Below the pieces are notes generated by a model. It had not been told where the DNA came from, ran no database searches, and was given only the letters and a program-made list of their open reading frames with translations. From NCBI GenBank assembly GCA_964651495.1, contig CAZYWP010000002.1:13991-77990 (forward strand): a stretch of 64,000 bases of DNA, given 5' to 3'. This document shows positions 9,097 to 15,874 of this stretch, piece by piece. The DNA is from CAZNVB01 sp964651495. Its GTDB lineage: Bacteria; Acidobacteriota; Aminicenantia; Aminicenantales; UBA8522. Positions within the stretch are counted from its first letter, which is position 1. Every line of letters starts with the position of its first letter. Position numbers and translations under genes: made by a program.

Positions 9097-9125
9097 GGGG
9101 ACGACTCCTCCTCGGAGCCGTCCCC
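9097..9125 (-). terminator. Hairpin, probable terminator between the 65-aa gene and the sugar operon
   Basis: GGGGACG (9097-9103) pairs with CGTCCCC (9119-9125), then one mismatch and an inner CTCC/GGAG. Minus-strand transcripts would end in CTCTTTTCC; the plus side is followed by six T. It lies 30 bp after the stop of the 65-residue gene. A sequence-related hairpin occurs at 49386-49424. Confidence 0.6.
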
Positions 9126-9155
9126 GTGCTTTTTTCGTGATTAGCGAGGGTTCGG

Positions 9156-9353
9156 TCAGGCTTTCTTCAGGATGGGCATTCCGGTCTTGGCCGTCTCGAC
9201 CGCTTTGTAACCGGCAGGAACGGCGTCCAGGGCGCCAGGCCGGACGTCGCGGGCAAAGTAGTAGATCATCTGGTTCCGGCCGCCCTTGAGGCTGACCAAC
9301 TTCGAGTGCAGGTAGTACGTCACGCCTTTTGTGTTGGTGAATGCGTAAGCCAT
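9156..9353 (-). CDS. Small conserved protein of unknown function (65 aa)
   Basis: A 65-residue soluble protein with no signal peptide. Segments such as TYYLHSKLVSLKGG, IYYFARDVRPGA, VPAGYKAVE and TGMPILKK recall a small conserved family seen in anaerobic bacteria and archaea; I know of no assigned function. It has an ideal ribosome site (GGAGGT, 9 bases before ATG), its own predicted promoter (-35 TTGACA at 9479-9484) and a hairpin after the stop, so it is probably an independent, well-expressed gene. The Lys/Arg and Tyr content could suit nucleic-acid or protein binding, but that is speculation. Confidence 0.75.
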   Translation of the reverse strand: MAYAFTNTKGVTYYLHSKLVSLKGGRNQMIYYFARDVRPGALDAVPAGYKAVETAKTGMPILKKA

Positions 9354-9454
9354 ATTATTTAACCTCCAAACGAGATTCGTTAATAAACAAAGCTCAGGCT
9401 CAAAGCCCTTTTCATTTCAACCGCCTCGGTCTGTGGCGCTCCAAGCTTGACTTA

Positions 9455-9484
9455 GTATTAATAAAAAAACTTGTCCTCTGTCAA
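9455..9484 (-). promoter_or_regulatory. Predicted sigma-70 promoter for the 65-aa gene
   Basis: On the minus strand TTGACA (9484-9479) is followed after 17-18 bases by TTAATA/TAATAC (9461-9455). The predicted RNA start is near 9448, giving a leader of about 95 bases before the ATG at 9353. Confidence 0.6.
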
Positions 9485-9506
9485 GGATATTTTTCAGATT
9501 TTCCCC

Positions 9507-9935
9507 TTATTTTAGAACCAGGTCGCCGCGGCCGAGGTCCGCTAGAACTTGAGCGTAAACGGCCGAGAGCGGCTTGAGGGCGGGCACGATTTTCAAGGCC
9601 TGGTTAAAGTCCCCCCCGACTCTGACTTTTCCGCTGACCAGAGCGCTGAAGATGTTCCCCTTGCCCTGCCAGAACTCGTGGCTGAAATCGGCCGAGCTGA
9701 AAAGTGTCAGGTCGGGCCGCAAGTCGCTCTCGCCGAAGACCGTCGTAAAATGCCCGCCGCCGGACCCGGGCTGGCGACAGTCGATGGTGACCGCGCCGTC
9801 AGGATCATGGAGCATGAACCGGATGATCAGCCCGAACCGCTGCAGCGCCGGCCCGATTGCGGGGTCTGCGGCGACGCGGTCGAAAAAAGCGCGCTGCACG
9901 GCGTACATCTCTTCTTGGTTTTTAAAATAAGGCAT
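9507..9935 (-). CDS. SCP2 sterol-carrier-like domain protein
   Basis: A 142-residue soluble protein matching the SCP2-like lipid-binding fold: an N-terminal helix, strands IIRFMLHDPDGAVTIDC, then DLTLFSSADFSHEFWQGK and a SALVSGKVRVGGDFNQALKI segment, where SCP2 proteins have the G-K-(I/V)-x-(V/I)-x-G-D motif. It probably binds a hydrophobic ligand. It follows the DUF3467 gene by 30 bp on the same strand, with a GGAGA ribosome site, so the two are likely cotranscribed. Ligand and pathway are not evident. Confidence 0.8.
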   Translation of the reverse strand: MPYFKNQEEMYAVQRAFFDRVAADPAIGPALQRFGLIIRFMLHDPDGAVTIDCRQPGSGGGHFTTVFGESDLRPDLTLFSSADFSHEFWQGKGNIFSALVSGKVRVGGDFNQALKIVPALKPLSAVYAQVLADLGRGDLVLK

Positions 9936-9965
9936 CTCTCATTCTCCGGCGCACAGATCCTGAAC

Positions 9966-10247
9966 TCAATTGACGAACCCGACGGACGGGGGGGCCTCCG
10001 CTGGCACGATCGGACCGAAATTCTCTTCGTACCGTTTGACGTTGGCCTCGAGAGCCTGGGTGAACCTCTTGACATGGGCCGGGCTCAGGATGATCCGGGA
10101 GATGAGCTTGCCCATCGGCCCGTCGGGAAAGACGAAGGCAAAATCAAAAATGAATTCCTCCCGGGTGTGACGGATGGCGGCCAGGTTTGAGTACTGGCCC
10201 TGGGCGACATGCTCATCCACTTTAATGTCGATCTTTTTTTCTTCCAT
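9966..10247 (-). CDS. DUF3467 family protein
   Basis: A 93-residue protein of the DUF3467 family. It shows the expected order: an acidic start, YSNLAAIRHTREEFIFDFAF, the strand GKLISRIILSP, and the helix HVKRFTQALEANVKRYEENFG. Function is unknown; similar small proteins are widespread in bacteria. The ribosome site AAGGAGG is ideally placed. It is the first gene of a two-gene unit with the SCP2-like protein. The 353 bp upstream hold an oppositely directed promoter. Confidence 0.8.
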   Translation of the reverse strand: MEEKKIDIKVDEHVAQGQYSNLAAIRHTREEFIFDFAFVFPDGPMGKLISRIILSPAHVKRFTQALEANVKRYEENFGPIVPAEAPPSVGFVN

Positions 10248-10331
10248 CGTTCCTCCTTCCGGAAAAGGCCGAGTTTATTTTCACCGAAGAAATATTAAAA
10301 TTCAAGGCAAAAAAAATATTTTAAAAAAAGC

Positions 10332-10359
10332 TTTACATTTGCTTTTTTCGTGTTATAAT
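10332..10359 (+). promoter_or_regulatory. Near-consensus sigma-70 promoter with no plus-strand gene behind it
   Basis: TTTACA (10332-10337), a 16-base spacer, TATAAT (10354-10359). RNA would start near 10366. No plus-strand coding sequence follows: the next gene (10601-11299) is convergent. An ATG overlapping the -10 box has no ribosome site. This suggests a non-coding transcript. Confidence 0.65.
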
Positions 10360-10600
10360 GACCCTGGCTTTCTTGCGCGGGCTGGAGAAAGCCCCCACCT
10401 TTTTGGTTCCCATCATCAACCCCCCTTTTGCTGACAACAGCCCGCACCTTATATCATATCGGATATCCATCATTCTCCCGGATTCCCCCTCCTTGCCTTG
10501 CTGCCCGAGCATTCGACCCGCCGACGCAACACCCAAGGCAGCTCCTCGGAAACGGAATGGGCTCGCCTAATGTCGGGGTTGATGGCGAGGTGGACAGCGT
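10360..10600 (+). ncRNA. Possible non-coding RNA in a convergent gap
   Basis: About 240 bases with no supported gene, directly behind the 10332-10359 promoter. It contains several short stems: GGGCT/AGCCC at 10379-10394 followed shortly by five T; a TGCCTTG/CAAGGCA pair around 10495-10540; and CTCGCC/GGCGAG around 10561-10590. I could not match it to 6S RNA, SRP RNA, RNase P RNA or tmRNA by eye. The 3' end is unknown. The case rests on promoter quality and lack of any coding target. Confidence 0.3.
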
Positions 10601-11299
10601 TTACATGATGGGGTCGCCGTCAGGATAGCCGGCGATGACTTCGGCCGGCACTTCGTAGACCTTGCTCCAGCCGCCAAGCCGCTCGAGAACGCGGGGGCTC
10701 GTCACTCCCCTCTTTTTTCCGGCCTCGATCAAGTACACGGAGCGGTTCGGCCGTGAGCCCTGCTCGATGACGAGACAGCCTTCGAAGGTCAGGTCGATCA
10801 TCTCCCCCTCATCTATTTTATCCAGCGTCGCCGCGGCCACCTCGACCAGGAAGGCCCACGGATCCTTGCCTCCGTTACGGTCGTAATTGTAGCGATAGAG
10901 GCTCTCCAGATTTTTGAAGGCATGGCGGATAAAAAGGCCGGTGCTCTTCCTTTCGATCAGATAGACCGTTGCGTTGCGCGCCTTGACATATTTTTGGTCA
11001 AGGTAGGCCAGGTTGTCGGGCGACGGCCACCTGGAGAATTCGGCTTCGATGCGGTTGAGGAGACGGCGGCAGTCGGCCAGGAACGTTTCGGAATTGAACA
11101 GGACGGCCTGCACCTCATCCGAGATCGTGTTGTTCCAGCCGCGGAAGTGGTCGAAGCTTTCCTGGGCCAGGACAGAGGCCTGTCGGTCAAGGTCCAAACC
11201 CAGGGCAGAGATCGCCTGCCGCCGGTCGGCCAGGGCCGGGGACGCCAGGATCGAACAAATCACTAACGAGGCCGCGCCGAGGGGGAATGCTTTTCGCAT
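10601..11299 (-). CDS. Secreted protein with a C-terminal VYLIE...KKR repeat module
   Basis: A 232-residue exported protein with a Sec signal peptide (MRKAFPLGAASLVICSIL, cleavage ALA-DR). The central part is helical and charged with no family I recognise. The last ~45 residues (RSVYLIEAGKKRGVTSPRVLERLGGW, then VYEVP and PDGDPI) match a short module found once or repeatedly in secreted bacterial hydrolases, where it probably aids surface attachment or folding. There is one copy here. The start has AAGGAG well placed. The ~136 bp upstream is shared divergently with msrC. Confidence 0.65.
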   Translation of the reverse strand: MRKAFPLGAASLVICSILASPALADRRQAISALGLDLDRQASVLAQESFDHFRGWNNTISDEVQAVLFNSETFLADCRRLLNRIEAEFSRWPSPDNLAYLDQKYVKARNATVYLIERKSTGLFIRHAFKNLESLYRYNYDRNGGKDPWAFLVEVAAATLDKIDEGEMIDLTFEGCLVIEQGSRPNRSVYLIEAGKKRGVTSPRVLERLGGWSKVYEVPAEVIAGYPDGDPIM

Positions 11300-11366
11300 G
11301 GGCTTCTCCTTCCAACGCTCTCGTCATAAATTAGCGTTGAGCCGGACGGAAGTCAACTCGAGCGGC

Positions 11367-11395
11367 TTGACGTGTCCCTGGCCTGATGCTAGATT
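11367..11395 (+). promoter_or_regulatory. Predicted sigma-70 promoter of msrC
   Basis: TTGACG (11367-11372), 17-base spacer, TAGATT (11390-11395) preceded by TGC (extended -10). RNA would start near 11402, about 34 bases before the ATG. Confidence 0.65.
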
Positions 11396-11435
11396 GCCCT
11401 GAGATTATGACCCGGAATCCAAACGGAGGCGGAAG

Positions 11436-11894
11436 ATGGAAAAAAGCGAAACCTTGGCTCGCCGATACCAAAGAATCTATGTCCAGCTCGCTGAGCTCTG
11501 CTCCAAGACGACGAACACGATCGCCCGGATGGCCAGCACCGCCGCGCTTCTTCATCACAAGATGCCCCATTTTTTCTGGACCGGTTTCTACCTTCTCGAC
11601 AAAGGAGAGTTGACTGTCGGACCGTATCAAGGGTCTCTGGCCTGCCTGGTGTTGGAGAAAGGAAAAGGCGTCTGCTGGGCCGGAGTGCAGCGCCGCCGGA
11701 CGGTCATCGTCCCCGACGTCCACAAGTTCCCCGGCCATATCGCCTGCGACAGCCGCTCCAACTCCGAGATCGTCGTCCCGCTCTTCGCTGCCGCCGGAAA
11801 AGTCTGGGGCGTTCTCGACGTGGACAGCAAGGCCCACGACGCTTTCAGCGACGTGGACCGGGAATGGCTGGAGAAAATTGTCCGGATAATCTGA
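11436..11894 (+). CDS. msrC: Free methionine-R-sulfoxide reductase (GAF-domain fRMsr)
   Basis: A 152-residue single-GAF enzyme that reduces free L-methionine-(R)-sulfoxide to methionine using thiols from thioredoxin. It carries the family's conserved region GPYQGSLAC, GKGVCW, VPDVHKFPGHIACDSRSNSEIVVPL and GVLDVDS. The three redox cysteines are at 70, 80 and 104, matching the three conserved Cys of E. coli MsrC/YebR. The ribosome site GGAGGCGGAAG and an extended -10 promoter precede it. It stands alone, convergent with the M64 peptidase gene 11 bp downstream. With the MsrP-like gene at 51.2 kb it points to methionine-oxidation repair in both cytoplasm and periplasm. Confidence 0.92.
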   Translation: MEKSETLARRYQRIYVQLAELCSKTTNTIARMASTAALLHHKMPHFFWTGFYLLDKGELTVGPYQGSLACLVLEKGKGVCWAGVQRRRTVIVPDVHKFPGHIACDSRSNSEIVVPLFAAAGKVWGVLDVDSKAHDAFSDVDREWLEKIVRII

Positions 11895-11905
11895 CCGCTT
11901 TCCGT

Positions 11906-13378
11906 CTAACGGCTGTAATAATCGATCATCCGGATGACGGCCTCTTCACACACCCGGCAGAACGGTTTCGTGCCCTTGCTGAACATTAGGCAGTCAAGGG
12001 CCGGGCGGTAGAGCCCCCGGGCCGCGTAACCCGCGCCCTCGAAGGCGCCGGTCTTCCCGACATACTTGCTCCGCGCCAGGAACTCGTCCAACTTTTTGGC
12101 ATGCTCGCGCGACAGCCGTTCGGACTCCTCCTCGGCTCGCGTCACTTCGGCCGCGGGCGCGCCTTCCCTTTTCATCCTGGCGATCCTGGTATTGATCTCC
12201 TGGCGGGTCTTCTGGAAAGCGGTGTCCATCGCGTCGAATGGCTCTTTCTCCCACGGCGTTGGGATTTCGCTGCCCGGGCTGGCGAGTTTTTTCCACTTGA
12301 GATTTTTGGGGTCGAGAAGAGCCGTGATGTTGGGCTCCAGGGGCTCAACGCCCTGAGGATAGAATTCGTTGTAGGCGACCGAAGAAGTGTAGTATTCGTC
12401 GCCCAGCCCGGCGAACGAATGGCCGAACTCGTGGAGGAACAAGTACTCGTACCATTGATTGTCGGAGGTGAACGTGCAGTAGAGGTTGTAAATGCCGCCG
12501 CCTCCGTAGCGCTTGTGGTTGATCATGATATAAAGGGCGTCGTAGGGGACATGGGCGGCGATATCACGCAGGCTCCTGTTGTCTTCGGTAAGGAGATAGC
12601 GCTCGGAGCCGAGCGAATCAAAGGCAGCATTGAGAGCGGTGTTCTTATAGATACCGTGGCTCGGTTCATCGCAGCCGCTCTCCGCCGATGCCTTGAAGAC
12701 ACCGCTAAAATTGAAGCGGTCCCCCCTGCTCCTGTAAGGTTCCCGGCCGAAAAACACGGCCGCAAACCGCTCCAGGTCGGCCTTGAATTTCGCCTCTTCA
12801 GCGGTCGAGTATCCTTCGGCGATCACGGCGACATCTGCTCTGGCATGGGGATCGCCGCTCTTCTTGACCGGGAAGACCTTGACTCCGCCGACGAGCGGCT
12901 CCCGGCTGATGTAAATATCGGCCGGGTCGATCTCGGCGCTGAAGAGCGGCTGGAGGACGTTCTCCCGGTCTCTCATCTCGACGGAGAAACGGACCTTGCC
13001 CTTGGGAAACGGGACCAGGGCTGATTCATGATAGGTCCTTTTAATCCCCTTTAGAGCCCCTGCAGTGGTCTTGTACTCGGCAAAATAGCTGTCGAAGCCT
13101 TTGGAAAAGAGCAATTCGCCGGTCGAGGCGTCGAACACCTTGACGCAATAGCGTCCAAGATTGAAAGAATCGATGAGGTTGCGCGTGCTCCCCGCCCACG
13201 TCCCCTGCTCGTAAACCCGGTCGAGGGTGATGATCTCATCTTTGGCGTCGCCGGCGTGAAAATAGTCGATGCGCATGGTCTTGTCCAGGAAGTATCTGTC
13301 TAACTTGACTGCAGGAAAAGCGACAAGCGCCCCCAAAACTAAAACGGCCAAAGCGATAAAACTAATTCTTTTCGTCAC
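11906..13378 (-). CDS. M64-family zinc metallopeptidase (IgA peptidase type)
   Basis: A 490-residue secreted peptidase. The zinc site HEFGH is at 316-320, followed by SFAGLGDEYY, the classic M64 signature in which the downstream Asp/Glu completes the site. The N-terminal ~20 residues form a signal peptide or anchor; residues ~35-170 are a beta-rich domain with the pattern of the M64 N-terminal region. A charged helical insert occurs near 390-450. The GTG start overlaps the ureohydrolase stop (GTGA at 13375-13378), so translation is coupled. Targets are unknown; M64 members include IgA1 proteases but most environmental ones are uncharacterised. Confidence 0.9.
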   Translation of the reverse strand: MTKRISFIALAVLVLGALVAFPAVKLDRYFLDKTMRIDYFHAGDAKDEIITLDRVYEQGTWAGSTRNLIDSFNLGRYCVKVFDASTGELLFSKGFDSYFAEYKTTAGALKGIKRTYHESALVPFPKGKVRFSVEMRDRENVLQPLFSAEIDPADIYISREPLVGGVKVFPVKKSGDPHARADVAVIAEGYSTAEEAKFKADLERFAAVFFGREPYRSRGDRFNFSGVFKASAESGCDEPSHGIYKNTALNAAFDSLGSERYLLTEDNRSLRDIAAHVPYDALYIMINHKRYGGGGIYNLYCTFTSDNQWYEYLFLHEFGHSFAGLGDEYYTSSVAYNEFYPQGVEPLEPNITALLDPKNLKWKKLASPGSEIPTPWEKEPFDAMDTAFQKTRQEINTRIARMKREGAPAAEVTRAEEESERLSREHAKKLDEFLARSKYVGKTGAFEGAGYAARGLYRPALDCLMFSKGTKPFCRVCEEAVIRMIDYYSR

Positions 13379-14235
13379 TTCGTCTTCTCTCCTCTAACTC
13401 TTTCCTTCACCATCATTCCCGCTGTCTCTTTGATGATCTTAACTGCCGCGGCCGCGGTGATTCCCGCCGGGTCGCGCGTCGGGTTCAGCTCGACGACGTC
13501 GAGGCCGATAATCTCACCCTTCAGGGAATGGAGGAGGTCGAGCGCCTGCCGGGTCGACAACCCTCCGGGCTCATGGTGGGAGACGCCCGGAGCGAACGCC
13601 GGGTCGAGCGCATCCAGGTCGAAGGATATATAAAGAGGACGGCGAAAACTCAGGCTGAGACCGTCCCGGAAGTCCTTCATCTCGACCATCCGGACGCCGT
13701 AGCGCCGGGCCCGTTCCCGCTGGTCGGCGGTAGCGGCCCGGACGCCCACCTGGACCAGCTCTTGAGCCAGGCCGCCTTCCATGATGCGGGCAAACGGACA
13801 GGCGTGGGAGTAACGGTCCCCGTAGAGGTCCTCATAAAGGTCAGGATGGGCGTCAAAGTGGAGAATGGCCAGCGACTTGCGGGTCCGGGCCAGGGCTTTG
13901 ACAATCGGATAGGTGATCGAATGGTCGCCCCCGAGAACGATCGGCCGGGCTCTCTTTTTGACGATCCCCAGGACCGCGGTTTCGATCCGGGAAAACGTCT
14001 TGTCCACGTCGCCCGACGTGTCCACGTCGCCCAGGTCCACCATGACGGTGTCCTCCTCGAGGTTAATCCCCAGCTCGGTGTAAGGGTTGAGGGCCTTCCC
14101 CGTCGAAGCGGCGCGAATGGCCGCCGGCCCCGCCGCGGCGCCCCGCAGAAAGCAGGATTTTTCATCGAAGGGAACACCGAGAATCGCCAGCTGGAAATTC
14201 CGGCTGTCTTTGATCGCCCCGCCAAAATCTGTCAT
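13375..14235 (-). CDS. Ureohydrolase (agmatinase/arginase superfamily)
   Basis: A 286-residue manganese enzyme of the arginase/agmatinase superfamily, which hydrolyses guanidino compounds to urea plus amine. The metal-binding motifs are intact: GGDHSITYP (102-110), DAHPDLYED (128-136) and SFDLDALDPAFAPG (204-217). The following residues VSHHEPGG resemble the agmatinase-like branch that includes plant arginases, so substrate (agmatine, arginine, guanidinobutyrate or formimino-glutamate) is open. The ATG at 14235 has AGGAGGT upstream. It sits 16 bp after the MEMO-family gene and overlaps the M64 gene, forming an unusual three-gene operon. Confidence 0.88.
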   Translation of the reverse strand: MTDFGGAIKDSRNFQLAILGVPFDEKSCFLRGAAAGPAAIRAASTGKALNPYTELGINLEEDTVMVDLGDVDTSGDVDKTFSRIETAVLGIVKKRARPIVLGGDHSITYPIVKALARTRKSLAILHFDAHPDLYEDLYGDRYSHACPFARIMEGGLAQELVQVGVRAATADQRERARRYGVRMVEMKDFRDGLSLSFRRPLYISFDLDALDPAFAPGVSHHEPGGLSTRQALDLLHSLKGEIIGLDVVELNPTRDPAGITAAAAVKIIKETAGMMVKERVRGEKTK

Positions 14236-14251
14236 GCCTGACCTCCTGATT

Positions 14252-15481
14252 CTAATCGGCCGCCAGGACGAGCGCGGCATAGCTGACCGCCGATTGAGTC
14301 GGCGCTTCATTCCAAACGTCATAGTCCAGAGTATGACCCCTTGCCTCCGGAAGGAGCTCAAGAAGAGTGGCCAGGGCCGAGAGGCCGCAGACATTGTACC
14401 TGTCCCCGACCCGCCTCGCTTCCCCCCAGAATCCCAGGACATCGCCCCGCGAAAGGGCATCGATGAGCTTTAGGTCGTGGTTCTTGGCTTCGCCCAGCAG
14501 GGTGGCGGCGCGCTCGCGGTGCCCGAATTTCGGGCCGATGTGCGAGAAATCAACACCGGCCACGACGAGCCCATGGCCTCCGTCTTCTTCCCAGAGCGAC
14601 CGGAGGGCGGCTAAAAACCGTCCGACGGCGGGAATTTCGGAGGGCCGGGAAACCTTGCCCAGCTCACCCGAGAACGAGCCGCAGAGCACGGGGACCAGGG
14701 AAAACGACTGCCCGAACAGGCGCTGGAGAAAAAGGAGCTGGAATTCGAGCGAATGTTCCCGGCGATGGGAAATATCGTGGGCCGAGACGATACTGTCTCC
14801 GGCTCGCCGCAGCGCCCGCACCGCCGCGCGGTCCGTCTCCACCCGGCCGAAAGGGGTCTCGAAATCTTTTTCCGTCAGGCAGAAGAAGCCCTCGGAGTGG
14901 CTGTGGCCGGTGCCGAGGAGGAAAATCCGTTGCGGGGTTTGGTCCCGGATAGCCCGGTAGGCCCTGGCATAGGTCTTTCTGCCGATCTCGAGGTCGATGT
15001 GCGGCGCGACAAGTCCGACAATCTGGCTCCAGGATCTCCCGCCGTCCACGACCTCAGGGTCATTGAGGATAGAATCGAGGTAGTCAAGCAGCTTATCGGG
15101 CTGGGCGGGATAGGAAACCCCCGCGTGGGAAGCCCGGCGAATTTTCAGGCCGGCGTACTCGTTCAAGATCCTCTCTTTTTCCTCCTGACATTTTCGGCTC
15201 TGGAGGAGATGGGCAGAATCGAGTTCGGCGACGATCCGGGAGATGAGCTCTGCATCGACAAGGACACCTTGATTGAAGCGGACCAGCTCGAGCTGGATAT
15301 CACGGACGGTCCTTTTCCCGTCGATCAGGCCCAACAGGTTCAGGGCATCTCCCTGGATGACGATGGGATCCCGGATCAGGCCGAGAAAATCCCGCACCAC
15401 GACCGCGCGTTCGCCCTGGTAGGATGTCGGGATGATCTCGAGGTCCTCCCTGAGGCGGGGGACCGGACTTTCTTTGTTCAT
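14252..15481 (-). CDS. MEMO1-family (AmmeMemoRadiSam system protein B) protein with extra N-terminal domain
   Basis: A 409-residue protein. Residues ~115-409 match the MEMO1 family, a dioxygenase-like fold: VAPHIDLEIGRKTYARAY, LLGTGHSHSEGFF, EHSLEFQLLFLQRLFG, VAGVDFSHIGPKFG and a Cys in YNVCGLSAL. The conserved His/Asp/Cys set appears present. Residues ~1-100 are an additional domain (VVVRDFLGLIRDP, LNLLGLIDGKRTVRDIQLEL) that looks like the PqqD / winged-helix peptide-binding fold. AMMECR1 and radical-SAM partners are absent nearby. The start is supported by GGAGGG, but the spacing (13 bases) is long. It is the first gene of an operon with a ureohydrolase and an M64 peptidase. Function in bacteria is unknown. 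Confidence 0.85.
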   Translation of the reverse strand: MNKESPVPRLREDLEIIPTSYQGERAVVVRDFLGLIRDPIVIQGDALNLLGLIDGKRTVRDIQLELVRFNQGVLVDAELISRIVAELDSAHLLQSRKCQEEKERILNEYAGLKIRRASHAGVSYPAQPDKLLDYLDSILNDPEVVDGGRSWSQIVGLVAPHIDLEIGRKTYARAYRAIRDQTPQRIFLLGTGHSHSEGFFCLTEKDFETPFGRVETDRAAVRALRRAGDSIVSAHDISHRREHSLEFQLLFLQRLFGQSFSLVPVLCGSFSGELGKVSRPSEIPAVGRFLAALRSLWEEDGGHGLVVAGVDFSHIGPKFGHRERAATLLGEAKNHDLKLIDALSRGDVLGFWGEARRVGDRYNVCGLSALATLLELLPEARGHTLDYDVWNEAPTQSAVSYAALVLAAD

Positions 15482-15528
15482 GGCGCTCGGGGCTCCCTCC
15501 TTTACTACATTTTTCCGGCCAAAAAAGC

Positions 15529-15569
15529 AATATAAGTCCCTTGACTCAATCTTTTGAATCAAGGGACTT
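15529..15569 (-). promoter_or_regulatory. Predicted promoter of the MEMO operon covered by an inverted repeat
   Basis: Minus-strand -10 TATATT (15534-15529) and -35 TTCAAA (15558-15553), 18-base spacer. An inverted repeat, AAGTCCCTTGA (15534-15544) and TCAAGGGACTT (15559-15569), continues inward with one mismatch to a 4-base TCTT loop. It spans the spacer and the -35 box, so it could be a repressor operator or a leader hairpin. Confidence 0.55.
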
Positions 15570-15588
15570 GAAAGGAGGGTGGGGTGGT

Positions 15589-15618
15589 GGAGAGGGAACT
15601 TAGCCCCTCTCCCTTTTT
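15589..15618 (+). terminator. Terminator-like hairpin upstream of the MEMO operon
   Basis: GGAGAGGG (15589-15596) pairs perfectly with CCCTCTCC (15605-15612), 8-base loop, then CTTTTT. It has the form of a plus-strand intrinsic terminator, but no plus-strand gene ends here. It would stop antisense or non-coding RNA reading from the MEMO side. Confidence 0.5.
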
Positions 15619-15835
15619 CACAACCTCGGCTATGCCTTGGATGAGAAAACGTTGAGCCGTTAGGCTGCGATGGGGATATCTTTCCATGGCCAAGTCGGCG
15701 GTTCAATCCCCTTTGGGGAGGGTTCTAGGGGTGATATTTCCCCCCCCCCCGCCTCCCCCCGACCTTGCCAGGGATCCTGACCTGTTTGGGGGCCCCCCTT
15801 GATTCTCCAAGGGGAAGGCATGTGGCCGCGGCTTA
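15619..15835. other. Intergenic stretch without a recognisable gene
   Basis: About 215 bp between the divergent MEMO and ferritin-like genes. It holds an 11-base C run (15740-15750), other G/C homopolymers and a GGTTCAATCCCC segment that recalls a tRNA T-arm but does not fold as one. No supported open reading frame. Confidence 0.6.
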
Positions 15836-15844
15836 TGCTATAAT
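15836..15844 (+). promoter_or_regulatory. Extended -10 promoter of the ferritin-like / flavin-reductase unit
   Basis: TGCTATAAT at 15836-15844 is a perfect extended -10 element; the -35 region (around 15816-15821) is poor, as is usual for this class. RNA would start near 15851, leaving a 24-base leader with AAGGAGG before the GTG at 15875. Confidence 0.65.
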
Positions 15845-15874
15845 CGGGAAGATTCAAATCTCGAAGGAGGAATC

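Noticed and set aside
10333..10536. Small open frames on both strands in the 10.3-10.6 kb gap
   Set aside because: No ribosome sites, no plausible protein composition, and one start codon overlaps a -10 box.
15690..15712. Possible tRNA at the GGTTCAATCCCC segment
   Set aside because: The T-stem does not pair (GGCGG against CCCTT) and no D-arm or acceptor stem could be found.
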